Position numbers and translations under genes: made by a program. Below are positions 20,302 to 29,988 of a stretch of DNA of 64,000 nucleotides, in pieces. Within the stretch, counting starts at the first letter, position 1. Every line of letters begins with the position of its first letter. Location: contig JASANZ010002194.1 in NCBI GenBank assembly GCA_030849805.1, forward strand, positions 1 through 64,000, given 5' to 3'. This DNA comes from Sergeia podlipaevii (lineage: Eukaryota > Euglenozoa > Kinetoplastea > Trypanosomatida > Trypanosomatidae). The notes beneath the pieces were generated by a model. The model saw only the letters and a list, made by a program, of their open reading frames with translations. It was not told the origin of the DNA and did not search any database.

Positions 20302-20302
20302 T

Positions 20303-20533
20303 TCACTGGTAACTCAGCACGTTGAAAAGGAGCCTCTTTTTAAATAGTTTTTCTACCGTTCCTAGTGATATCTCGAAAGTGCGGTTCAAAGGTGGGTGGG
20401 TATTCAAAAAAAAAAAAAATGCGATGGGATCAGGGAAGTATTCATTCCAATGATAATTTTTTAAAAAAAAATTAAGGGAGAAGCCGAGTCTCCTGTAAGA
20501 CAGCTCCTCACTGCGCAGCAACAGCAATGACAT
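20303..20533 (-). CDS. Possible 76-aa ORF directly ahead of the KAP-like gene
   Basis: A minus-strand frame starts with ATG at 20533, immediately after TTTTAG (AG at 20534-20535), and ends with TGA at 20303-20305, one base before the ATG of the KAP-like gene. The first 20 codons are GC-balanced; the rest crosses T-rich sequence. I do not recognise the product. It may be an upstream ORF on a longer KAP transcript or chance. Confidence 0.15.
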   Translation of the reverse strand: MSLLLLRSEELSYRRLGFSLNFFLKNYHWNEYFPDPIAFFFFLNTHPPLNRTFEISLGTVEKLFKKRLLFNVLSYQ

Positions 20534-20825
20534 CTAAAAGCTTCACAAAGCAAAATTAAAAATGAAAACAGGAAGAAATGTTTTGAGTGTTACCATTGAT
20601 GGCAACTGTAAAATAGCTGGATCATCATTGCAGCATGTTCCTCTCCTTTTTCTTCTACCCATCTTATTTGGCGGAAGGCTTCCTTTTCTCCCTGTTCTGA
20701 ATCGATTGTTTATATATGTGTGTATTTTGACCGTTCACACATAAACAATTATATATTCAGAAACTCATTAGCCAAAAGCAAAAAAAAAACAATGATTTCA
20801 TTTAATGGAAATTGAGCCACCAATT
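20534..20825. other. Spacer downstream of the Maelstrom-domain gene
   Basis: This is a short AT-rich spacer with no feature beyond pyrimidine tracts. Confidence 0.6.
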
Positions 20826-22450
20826 TCATTCTTTTACGATTTGAAATGCGGCAAGATTCGCCTTGATCCGGTTACACAGCACCCCCGCATCGCTAAAAGC
20901 GCAGTGCAGAGTGGCGCCACCTGTTTCGTCGTCCTGATGCTGCCACGTAGCCCTCAGCTTTTCATGATACCAGCAGTCTGCTGCGCCAGACGCCTCTCTG
21001 TGTGGAGAATAAGCAGAAATGCTGGCGTCTGCTGTGATATCGGGGAATGAGTGCTTCAGTGATTTTTCAAGAACAGAAATATCGAAGCATCGTATGTCAC
21101 CTGGACAAGGAATTGCTTCAATCGCCATCTCCTCAGCTTGACGTCCATATTCAGCCTGGCTTATCATGGCAGCGCCGAAGAGCCAACGAAGGGCTTGGAC
21201 ATCTAGTACGCACGGTGATGTTTCGCTTCCTTTATTGATGAGAATCACACGAGGGTCTTCCATGTAGGTGCGAGATATCCAAGTCGCAAGAGCAGCGTAA
21301 TCCTTGGACAAGAACGCCGCGTTCGAGATGGGGATGCCATGGATGCACAGACACGAGTACAGCACGCGCTCCTTCTCGCACACCAGACCAGGATGCGAGA
21401 AAAAGTGTGTGCATTCGTTTGTTAGCAAAGGCGCACAGTTTCCATCTGCGCCGCCGCTGCTGCTTTGGGTAGTAAAAGGCGGCGATACGTCGGCGACAGC
21501 TGAGAGGAAAGCAAACTCTGCAGGCAATGGAATGCCACCAGATGCAATGGCAAAAGCCTCCACGTCAAAAGCAACGAACACAGCATTGTGCCACCCCCGG
21601 CATCCTCAACGCACTTCAAAAGCCGCTCAACACTTAACATGCACGCAGAAAGATCCCGGCACACTGCTGAGGATACATGAGGCATGCCTCCGCTGTTGGG
21701 TGCGGCGCCAGCTGCCTGTGCCAGCTGCTGCTTTGAAAGAAACACCTCAACGCCCTCGACGCAGCCCCCACCTCCATTCCCTTTACTGCTGTTTTTCTTC
21801 TTCTTCTTCATAAACATGGAAAGGTCGGTCTCTGTTGGTAATCGCCATCCTGGATACTGCTCCTTCAATGTGTCCAACACTTCCGCATCTGTGGTAAGTG
21901 GCAGTGCCCATCCAGTGGCTTCACGATCAACGTATCCAATGGCAAAATCAACTCCCTCGTGCTTCGCAGCTATCTCCTTCCGGTTAACGCTCTTACCAAT
22001 GGGAAGCAGTGCACAGTCACTCATGTTGTTCAGAAGAAATCGAGAGTCACGAAAGTGGCGAAGAGTTCCATCTGCCTCTTTCGCTTCGCTCTCCACTCCC
22101 TTATCAAATTCAGCGGCGATTGGTGGCACCTCCCCCTTCTCCTCAGGGACACGCACGGTGTCTTGGCCACTATCAAGGGACACACACACATTTAAAGGCA
22201 TATCCTCTAAATAGAGCATGTCCTCCTCAGGGTCTTCCTCGACATAAAAGTCAGCAAACAGAGTCATGAAAAGTCCGTTGATATCCTCAAAGGTGTAAAA
22301 GTAGGCTTGTGTGCCGAATGCATCACCACACGTGTACTTGTCAACGATCTCATCTGTCTCGTCAACACTGCCATAAAAGTTCACTCCATCATTGCTGTCA
22401 GGGACAGAGCAGCTATATACACTACACGAATACTCAAGATCGCTATCCAT
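20826..22450 (-). CDS. Maelstrom-domain protein, split by a frameshift
   Basis: Two overlapping minus-strand frames together make one protein of about 540 residues. The first runs from the ATG at 22450 and includes an acidic N-terminus; it would end out of frame at 21422. The second carries a Maelstrom domain down to 20826: FVAFDVEAFA, LPAEFAFLSA, HPGLV, CLCIHGIPISN, CWYHEK and a final HCA. The Glu in PAEF, the Cys and His of CWYH and the Cys of HCA correspond to the ECHC zinc motif of the family. Maelstrom domains have a DnaQ-type RNase H fold; in animals they serve the piRNA pathway, and protist members are known from comparative work. The frames meet between about 21578 and 21610, where a five-base C run (21594-21598) sits. 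A lost base in that run would explain the break. It may be a sequencing error. Confidence 0.75.
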
Positions 22451-23236
22451 TTCGTTTGCTGTCTCCAGTTGATCGTGTGTGCTGTTGCTGTTGTTGTTGT
22501 TTTGCTGCCTCTTCTGTTCCTCGTTTTTTTTCTCAAATATGAAGAATTGCTATTGCTACAGATAAAACGCCAAAAAGCCAACCCTGTGCTTTCCAAAAGA
22601 AAAGAAAAAAAAAACCGTTAGGAAGAATGATGGCGCTAATTGAAAGTATCTAGTATATTGTTAAAAGCTACGTAGAAGACATTTTGAATTATAGAAGACA
22701 AGAAAATAACAACAATAGCAATCAAACAAGAGAGAAAAAAAAGTGATACGCAGGGGAGGATATGTTGGTTAAGTACTTATACACACCTAATTAGTAAAAA
22801 AGACACACATACAAAGAAAAAAAAAGTAAGATACTGCAACTCTATTCTAGCAGCACTATTCATTACACTGTGAAGAGCATAAAGGGAGGAAAAAAATAGC
22901 TACTGCCTGTTGAAAAAAATCCGTATTTTAATTCTCTGGAACACCTTTTTTTTATATAAATATCGTTCTATTTATCTCCCATATGACTCATTCCTATCTT
23001 TCCTAGAAGGAATGGCGCATTTGTATTCCTTTCTTTTTTTCTGAATTTTTTTTCTTTACACCAAACGAATGCAAACAAGACCACACAAATTTCCCCTCAC
23101 GCCGGCGCACATGCATAACAGGTGCAATCACACACACACACACACACGTGCAAAAAGCAAAATCGGCAAATAAAAAAAAAGCTTCCGTGCCCCTTCTCTC
23201 GTAGCGAGTGACACCATCTCTCTCTCTGTCACTTGT
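22451..23236. other. Spacer upstream of the Maelstrom-domain gene
   Basis: This is an AT-rich spacer. The leader next to the ATG is purine-rich on the sense strand; a pyrimidine tract ending in CACAG lies near 22585-22610. A CA run is at 23131-23148. I see no gene. Confidence 0.6.
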
Positions 23237-24121
23237 CTACTCTACCTCTTCCTTCTCATTCGCCTCGGGTGAAGCCTCTGGCACCTCTTGTGGGGACTCT
23301 AGCAGCGCCGCAACGGTACTAATCTTTTCAATCTGCTTCTTCAGCTCTGCTACCTTCTCTTCCAAGACGCGAACCTTCTCATACTCCTTGTCGCGCTCCT
23401 TGCGGCTTCCTTGTGCGCGTGTGAGGGCAAACTGACGGTCGCCCTCAAGCGTACGAATTGTGCGCATCTGCCGCTCCTTCACCGCCTGAGCGGATTCGTA
23501 CATCTCCTTTGACTTGATAAGCTGAGCCTGAATATCTGCAAACCGCGCCACGAAGCCATCGACGCCGCTCTTGATCTTAGTGTGTTCTTCTTTGAGCTCC
23601 TCGAGCTCCTTGGTCTCCTTCTCAAGCTGCTCCTTCAGTGCAGGCGCGCGGGCCACCTCCGTCTTGGTCTTCTCGGCGAACGAGTCAAACTCGCGCTTGC
23701 GGGCCTCAATAAGATCGGTGTACTTCTTTTCACTGAACGGTGAATCTGGGTAAATCTCCAGCTGCTTCTTGTACGATCCGTTTTGCTGAAGTGCCTTGGC
23801 CTCGTTGGCGGCCACCTGCGTAGAGAGCTCATTCACCTCATCAATCTTCTGGCGCATCTCGTCAGCGAGTACCTTGCGGGCCTCCTCATCCTGCTTTTGT
23901 ACCAGTTTATACTTCTCTTCAGTTTCGTCATTGAGCTTCTCAAGCGTCACGCGAACATTCTCGACAGTCTCTAGTTGCTTCTCCGCAGCAAGAAGTGACT
24001 CCTGGAGCTCAGCCTTGCGCTTGATCTTCCCTTCCAAGCGTGAATTCTCCTTTTCAAGCTCTAGATCACGTTGGTACTGCTTGAGCTTCTGCTGGACTAG
24101 GCGCTCCACGAACGCGGACAT
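23237..24121 (-). CDS. Coiled-coil protein of unknown function (294 aa)
   Basis: This encodes a 294-residue, highly charged protein that is almost entirely coiled coil (about residues 5-265), interrupted near residue 125 by a short non-helical stretch (YPDSPFSEKKY). It ends in a Pro/Glu-rich acidic tail. There is no signal peptide or membrane segment. Composition resembles cytoskeletal or vesicle-tether rods; a taxilin-like relation crossed my mind but no diagnostic sequence supports it. The ATG at 24121 follows a long AT repeat at 24171-24218 and an AG near 24151. Codon use matches its neighbours. Confidence 0.8.
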   Translation of the reverse strand: MSAFVERLVQQKLKQYQRDLELEKENSRLEGKIKRKAELQESLLAAEKQLETVENVRVTLEKLNDETEEKYKLVQKQDEEARKVLADEMRQKIDEVNELSTQVAANEAKALQQNGSYKKQLEIYPDSPFSEKKYTDLIEARKREFDSFAEKTKTEVARAPALKEQLEKETKELEELKEEHTKIKSGVDGFVARFADIQAQLIKSKEMYESAQAVKERQMRTIRTLEGDRQFALTRAQGSRKERDKEYEKVRVLEEKVAELKKQIEKISTVAALLESPQEVPEASPEANEKEEVE

Positions 24122-24167
24122 ATTACAAGCAAAATCAACGAATATTATCTTGAGACGAGGCGTAGGT

Positions 24168-24221
<54 letters not shown>

Positions 24222-24780
24222 TTCTCCTTTTGTTTGTTACCTATATATGCGGTGCAATATCAGCCACAAACTATGTGTATACTGTGTTATCCGCAATGCT
24301 ATGTATGTATATATTCGTGTGTGAGTGCTTGAAAACAGAAGGAAAAAGTCGTATCAAAAAGAGATAAAAGAGAATCAAATAAACAAAATAGGTGAGTTTA
24401 AAACGACCAAAACAAAACAAAGATATGCCATGTTTCCTTTTGCTATTTTACAGACGTAAGGAAATTGCGTGAGAAGATGCTTCGTTATATACAAGATGCA
24501 AAGCTACATAATACAAAGCTTTCGTTAATATAAATATATATATATTTATGCAAATCAAGTGTAGATAAAGAGTACAAATTGAACCAAACAAACAAAAAAA
24601 AGCAATAACGTGTACAGTGACAGTAGTGCATTTAAGATGAAATATACAATTTCAAACAAAATGGATCTATTCTAAGACTGAAAAAAAAATGTATATATAA
24701 AAGAGTGGCAATCATGCGCGCACACACACACATACATAGGAAAAGAAGAGGCAGTGATAAGCAGCGAGGTTGGATTTAAA
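24122..24780. other. Spacer with long AT repeat
   Basis: This AT-rich spacer is dominated by the AT microsatellite at 24171-24218 and a shorter TA run near 24532-24546. I see no gene or RNA. Confidence 0.6.
24171..24218. repeat. AT dinucleotide repeat, 24 copies
   Basis: This is the longest simple repeat in the window. It lies about 50 bases upstream of the 294-residue coiled-coil gene, in the place where a splice pyrimidine tract would be expected. Confidence 0.97.
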
Positions 24781-26460
24781 TCATCCATATTGTGCAATGA
24801 GTACCTGGGAGAAGGGAATAAAGCGCTTCGCTCCAAGAATACAGGCAAACATGCCTACAATCAGCGCTAACCCCATCAACCCACTGCTTTGATGGACGCC
24901 CCAAGCAGCCGCTACCGCCTGCTTGCAGGGACCCAACAACGGCGGCACCACAGTGGTCAGCACTGTATCACACGATGCTATCGCGATCCCACCAGTGCTA
25001 TAGCCGTTCTCTGCGTGTTGCAGCGCAGTGGAACGGCTTATCGCCTCTCGTGCAACTCTTCCAACCATGCTGAGCTTCTCAGTATCATAATAATCATCAT
25101 TGCCACCTCCTTCAGTGCACGCCATTGCGCACTTTGCTAGAGAGCAGCTGCTGTGGATGTTGTTGCTGCTACTGCTGGCTTCCCTGCATATATAACCAGC
25201 AGCCGAAGCAATAGCGTGGGCCTCAGCATCAAGCAGCACGCGTTGATCGGTATCGAAGGAAGTCATCATCCACGAACGCATGTGCGCCGCTGACACCGAA
25301 GCGCATTGTGAGGCATCAGCAGCTGCTTCAGTGTCTAGCATACCCACTGGACAGTTGAACACCCGCTGTGCCTGTACATTGTCGAGTGCAGAGCTGGTAG
25401 AGAGGTAACAGTGTGTCACTAGACCTTCACACACAAGCCGCCACGCCTCGCTAACGGCAGCGTCAAAAGCCGGTGTTAGTGCGTGTACAAGTGTCTCGTT
25501 GCACGCCGTCGCAGCCATCACGGCATTTTCACTGCGTCCCGTGTAGTCCGTCACTTCACTGCACATCTGTTGAACAAGAACGTGGTTGGCGGCCAGAAGC
25601 CCCTGCAGAGCCCAGACCACTACACCCATTCCGCCGAAAAAAGCGACGAGCACCATCGGCAGTCTATGTCTGCAGTTGCAGAAGCCCGCCACAAGGGCAC
25701 AGGCACTGCCGAGAGTAATGAGTGGGAAAAATAGATAAATCGTCCATAAAAACTTTTGATTGAAGCTGTACAGAGACCAAATAGTTTCCTCTGGCATGCG
25801 ATACACTTCGTTTGCGGTGGCCTCAAAGGCATCACGGAGAGCGTCCTGATACTCCAAAGGCACAAGAGGACCAGATACATCCCCGTTGGCATTACTGCTA
25901 AAATAGTTGGCGCTCATCAGCTGCTCGATAGCAGCTTCCGTAGACCTTCTCAGCACCCAATACATCGCTAAAGATGACACTTTCATGCCTTGAAGGCTTC
26001 CGCTCAAGGTCCGGGCTGCTGAGCAACCCCACACGCAGGCAGAAAGAGCCATGACAAAACAAGCGACAGCAAGTACGAGGGGTCTGGTAAGGTCTGACCT
26101 ACTGTACTTGGCAGGAAGTGTATCGTTTGGAAAGCAGAAATTGGGTCTCTGCTTCCTACCGCCACAGCAGTTACACATGTACCTGCCACAAAAAAATGCA
26201 ATAGTAAAGATAGCCATAGCAGCCGCACAAAGAAGGCCTGGAAATGCCCAAGCAACCAGCACACCTTTGTAGGAAGAGTGAGAGCAGGTGGGAACGTAGT
26301 CCTGGTCATACGTGTTCCGCTGATCAAGTTCACAGCAAAGCACGCGCGAGAGCCCAGTGTCGTACTGCATAACAGGAGTTGCCATAGCCCTACTGCACTC
26401 AAGACAGCACAGCGCTAGCACAGTTAACGTTGCATACGTCACTAGGTCTATTGTAGCCAT
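24781..26460 (-). CDS. Polytopic membrane protein, prominin-like topology (559 aa)
   Basis: This encodes a 559-residue protein with about six hydrophobic segments: a possible signal or first segment at 5-24, then about 68-92, 127-150, 237-262, 268-292 and 525-547. A short Cys-rich loop (CGRYMCNCCGG) lies between the second and third, a roughly 85-residue loop after the third, and a large loop of about 230 residues with many Cys and N-glycosylation-type sites before the last. A signal peptide plus five membrane spans with two large outer loops is the plan of prominins, which organise membrane protrusions, and of the similar tweety family. The resemblance is in layout, not in recognised motifs. 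The ATG at 26460 follows a clear acceptor. Confidence 0.6.
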   Translation of the reverse strand: MATIDLVTYATLTVLALCCLECSRAMATPVMQYDTGLSRVLCCELDQRNTYDQDYVPTCSHSSYKGVLVAWAFPGLLCAAAMAIFTIAFFCGRYMCNCCGGRKQRPNFCFPNDTLPAKYSRSDLTRPLVLAVACFVMALSACVWGCSAARTLSGSLQGMKVSSLAMYWVLRRSTEAAIEQLMSANYFSSNANGDVSGPLVPLEYQDALRDAFEATANEVYRMPEETIWSLYSFNQKFLWTIYLFFPLITLGSACALVAGFCNCRHRLPMVLVAFFGGMGVVVWALQGLLAANHVLVQQMCSEVTDYTGRSENAVMAATACNETLVHALTPAFDAAVSEAWRLVCEGLVTHCYLSTSSALDNVQAQRVFNCPVGMLDTEAAADASQCASVSAAHMRSWMMTSFDTDQRVLLDAEAHAIASAAGYICREASSSSNNIHSSCSLAKCAMACTEGGGNDDYYDTEKLSMVGRVAREAISRSTALQHAENGYSTGGIAIASCDTVLTTVVPPLLGPCKQAVAAAWGVHQSSGLMGLALIVGMFACILGAKRFIPFSQVLIAQYG

Positions 26461-26500
26461 ATTATCACTGCAAAGAAGAAAAAAAAGAAGAAGAAAAGAG
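26461..26500 (-). other. Predicted trans-splice acceptor of the prominin-like gene
   Basis: A nearly pure minus-strand pyrimidine tract of about 30 bases ends in TTTGCAG, with the AG at 26468-26469, seven bases before the ATG. This is one of the clearest acceptors in the window. Confidence 0.7.
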
Positions 26501-27741
26501 CCAAAGACGCTACTTTCTTGTAATTGATGAACAATTCACCAGAAATCTAAAAGAGGTAAACAGAAAAAAAAAAAGGAAGAAGATAAGCAGAAGAAGAAGA
26601 GTGAAAAGGAAACAAATTGATTTTTTAAAAAATGTAAAGAAAAACACACACGCACACACGCATTATTTCAGATGGCACCAAAATAGATGTGTACGTGCGC
26701 GCGACATTATTTTGTCTTCAAAAAGGAGGAGAAAAAGAAGGAATCGGTGTTTTGATCTGAACGTGGCAATGCATCTTGAGATGTGACACACTAAACTCAA
26801 GCAATGCAGGCAATAAAGCAGCGCAACTAGCAAAATCTTTGAAAAAAAAAGAAGAAAAAAAAAAGCGCATTAAAAAGAGAGGAAAGAACTGCTGAACACA
26901 CGAAGCGCAGACAGTTCCAGTCTTTTCTCTCCTGCATACAAGTGTATGCATCCTGCGCAACAGTCATTCATGCCTCACATGCTTGCCATCACACAGTAGT
27001 TAAACATCAACTCATGCTCGTTTCGAAAATTCATTCTTAGAGCATGTTTCATCACGTTGCTGCTTTTGCTTTTAAGTTTTCTTTTTAAGGAATGCCAGGC
27101 GCATATTATAAACTACTAGTTTCCAGCCGCTCACAACAAGCAACAAATCAAAAGAAAAGAAAAAAGGGATATATCCATTTGCGTGTGAAAGAGAACAACA
27201 GGTCTATTGCAGTTGCTTCCCCGCCCCTATGCATAGCTTCGTGTTTTTATATGCTCTTTCTCTACTCCAAACCCATCTCGAGAAACACACATGCGTCCAA
27301 CCTAAGCGTGTATATCCATGGGTAAAGAGAGAAGACAGCACAAGAGTATGAAATACAAAGACAGATTCCCCTTGTTCATGTTTAGTGCTCGTGACTGTGT
27401 GCAGCGAATTGTGCTTCTAATGAACGTTGCACTCCCCCACCCCTCCTTTTCCTTTCCCATTCGTTTGATGATACCCCCCTCTCGGATCCTCTCATCAGAC
27501 CCTTTACACGCAGTGTCTTATCTTCCTTTTTCCTTTCGATTTCAATGTGTACTTTCTTCCTCACCCTTTATCTCACATTTACGCTAAAAATAATAATAAT
27601 AATAATAATAATAAGAGGCCTCAGGCTCTCTCTCTCTTTTCAAAAAATCATCGCCATCCCACACATACACACACCAAAAGAAAGAAAGAAAAGAAAAATG
27701 GGTGCGACACTACACTCCCGCCCACTCTCCTTATTCTTTCC
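26501..27741. other. Spacer between CCCH-deaminase and prominin-like genes
   Basis: This is a 1.2 kb AT-rich spacer with an AAT run at 27590-27614. A mildly GC-richer part at 27360-27540 holds only very short frames. I see no gene I can support. Confidence 0.6.
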
Positions 27742-29589
27742 CTACCTCCCTTGATGCTCGCGCAAATCGCTAGCAACAAACCTCTTGAAGCTAGAACCAA
27801 ACCGGTGCGATATCTCTTGCACTGGAAGATACACCACCTTCTTTGGCACAGTTGCATCATACATGTACAGAATCATCTCTCCGCCGTACTGCGTCGTGAC
27901 ATCTTTGGTGACCTTCTGAAGCATGTTCTCACAGGCGCCGCACGGGAACAGTGGGTTGGCTTCTTTATTGCAGTGCGCTCCATGCACAAACACCTCACGC
28001 ACTGCCCACGTCGGCACACCCATAGAGGCGAGCTTCCCCATCGCGTTCTGTTCAGAGCAGCGTGAGCCACTCGGAGTGCTAAGCTCGTAGTTCACTGCGA
28101 CAACCCAACGGCGTGGACACGAGCACCAAGACCCCCTCGGCGTCCCAATTTCTTGCTGATAGTCCGGCTCGCCGAAGCTAAACACGCGCGTGCGATCGAA
28201 GGCGTAAACACCGTTGTTCTCATTAAGCGTACAGTTGCACGTCGCCCCATCCACATACGTAATGATGGAGGTCACAACTGGGCGTGTAGGGTCGTGTTTG
28301 CGCCAACTGCAATGCGCGTGCTTGCCTCTAAACGCGGTGATGATGTTTGTCACCCTCACAAAAAACGAGTCCTCAGGCTCTTTAGAGAGTGTAATGACGT
28401 TGTAATCCTCATCGGTAGCGTAGCGCTCGCGAATCATCTCGCACGCGTTCATCACATGCGGCGCTGCCCCCATAGAGTAAAACTCAGCGTACGGCATGGT
28501 GAGGAGTTCCCCAACCCGCCTGGGATACGGTGGTAGCGTCACCGGTGCGGAGACACGAGGGAAGGTGCAGAGAATGTCAGCAAGGTTGGCCTTGCGGTCA
28601 AGGTTGCGCAACACGGAAATAACAAGAAACGCCTCCGCCCACTGCGCCGGAATACGGTTGGCGAGGCTTTCAAACGCGGCGACACCGAGCACCTGCAAGT
28701 CGCCCACGGTGGCTATACCCTCCTCCCCCAGAAAGCGAAAAAAATCATCCTGCTCGTCCTCTGGTAAGAAATCGATGCCTGAGGTGAGGACGTAGTCGCG
28801 CAAGAGAACATCCGAAGCGTTCATCTTTGGCTTCTCCACCTTCACATCAGCGTGTATATAGAGACACATGTATCCATGCTTGCATTTTTTGTTGAAGCGA
28901 CACATGGTCGGTACTACAGCGGGCACAGCCTTCATGTGGACAAGCCCAAGCGCAAAGTAGTAACCTGCGCTAGGGATAGCTTCTTTCTCGTCCATGCGCA
29001 GGTACTGGCCGGCTTGATTCACTGTGAGTGCAGTGCGTTCCAGCGTATCCAGACGCAGACGCCACGCCCCACGCACAACGTGTGGATTTTCACAGTTGCA
29101 CTTCAGCTTCTCACAAAAGAAGAAGCAGTGGTTAATGTGGTTCTGTGACAGCGTGTACTTGAGGGGAGGCGGCATCACATCCTTTTTCCGAAACATATAA
29201 AACGCAATCGTGTAATTATGAGCTGCGTCCATCTCGGGGATGAGTGGAGCCTCACCATCGAAAGATGTGTCCATCTCTGGTGCGCAACAGGAGAGAGCAG
29301 GACTGCGAAGGATGCCGTCTGGCTTGTTGCCCATGATATGGCTCTCATGAGAGTGGGAGCAGGTGTGAAAGTTTTGATCAAAAACAGGTGAATGAGGCTG
29401 GAGTGGAAACTCGGTAGTGGAGCAGACGACCACGTTAGAAGAGTCAATGCCGGATCCTTCGTGAGTGACGTGCGGGGATACATAGCAGGCAAGCACCACA
29501 TACTTGCGGGCTTCGATCGCATCCTTGGCGGGAAGATAGCCCTTGTAGAATTGAGTGGACTGCCAGAAACGCGTTTCTGTTTCGGACAT
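27742..29589 (-). CDS. CCCH zinc finger - cytidine deaminase-like fusion protein
   Basis: This encodes 615 residues. A CCCH finger of the C-x5-C-x5-C-x3-H type is formed by C230, C236, C242 and H246, a type that usually binds RNA. At the C-terminus residues about 495-580 match the zinc-dependent cytidine deaminase fold: NYE at 500-502, C511-S-E513 as the zinc ligand and catalytic Glu, and P549-C550-G-A-C553 for the other two ligands. The spacing is that of free-nucleoside CDA enzymes, not of ADAT or AID/APOBEC. All catalytic residues are present. Residues 255-400 are helical with no known domain. An RNA-targeted deaminase is an inference. Related kinetoplastid deaminase families have been noted in comparative surveys. 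The pyrimidine tract abuts the ATG, and the first AG after it (29577-29578) is inside the gene. Confidence 0.85.
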   Translation of the reverse strand: MSETETRFWQSTQFYKGYLPAKDAIEARKYVVLACYVSPHVTHEGSGIDSSNVVVCSTTEFPLQPHSPVFDQNFHTCSHSHESHIMGNKPDGILRSPALSCCAPEMDTSFDGEAPLIPEMDAAHNYTIAFYMFRKKDVMPPPLKYTLSQNHINHCFFFCEKLKCNCENPHVVRGAWRLRLDTLERTALTVNQAGQYLRMDEKEAIPSAGYYFALGLVHMKAVPAVVPTMCRFNKKCKHGYMCLYIHADVKVEKPKMNASDVLLRDYVLTSGIDFLPEDEQDDFFRFLGEEGIATVGDLQVLGVAAFESLANRIPAQWAEAFLVISVLRNLDRKANLADILCTFPRVSAPVTLPPYPRRVGELLTMPYAEFYSMGAAPHVMNACEMIRERYATDEDYNVITLSKEPEDSFFVRVTNIITAFRGKHAHCSWRKHDPTRPVVTSIITYVDGATCNCTLNENNGVYAFDRTRVFSFGEPDYQQEIGTPRGSWCSCPRRWVVAVNYELSTPSGSRCSEQNAMGKLASMGVPTWAVREVFVHGAHCNKEANPLFPCGACENMLQKVTKDVTTQYGGEMILYMYDATVPKKVVYLPVQEISHRFGSSFKRFVASDLREHQGR

Positions 29590-29988
29590 TAAAAGAACAA
29601 GAAAAATAAAGTGTTAATAATGTGTATGACTACGTATTTTCGTTGCTGTATTTCTCCCTCCTCTGTATGCGTGTGTGCTTGCTTATGAGGGGAGATGCAA
29701 GGCCTCTTCTTTGTGTTTCTTTTCCTTTAGCTGGGTTGTATTTCTGTTTCCAGCAACGCTAAGAGGGGGCCGCAAATACTCCTACTGCAAATAGCAAAAC
29801 ATATATATATATATAACAAAATACGCAAAAATATATAACATTAAAACCCCAATTTATGTATCCGCACGTGCACGCTCAGTGGAGCTACAAATCGCACCTT
29901 GCAAAGAAATCATGAGAGGAATGAACATGTTTTTTTTTTTTTCCTATTTGCTTGTATATAAATCGCTCAATAGAATAAGCAGAGTAGC
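29590..29988. other. Spacer between acidic-protein gene and CCCH-deaminase gene
   Basis: This is a short AT-rich spacer with a TA run at 29802-29815 and a T run at 29930-29942. I see no gene. Confidence 0.6.

Noticed and set aside
27742..29589. Reading the deaminase domain as ADAT2/ADAT3 or APOBEC-like
   Set aside because: The first ligand is Cys in C-S-E, not His in H-x-E, and the PCGAC spacing and NYE element are of the CDA type.
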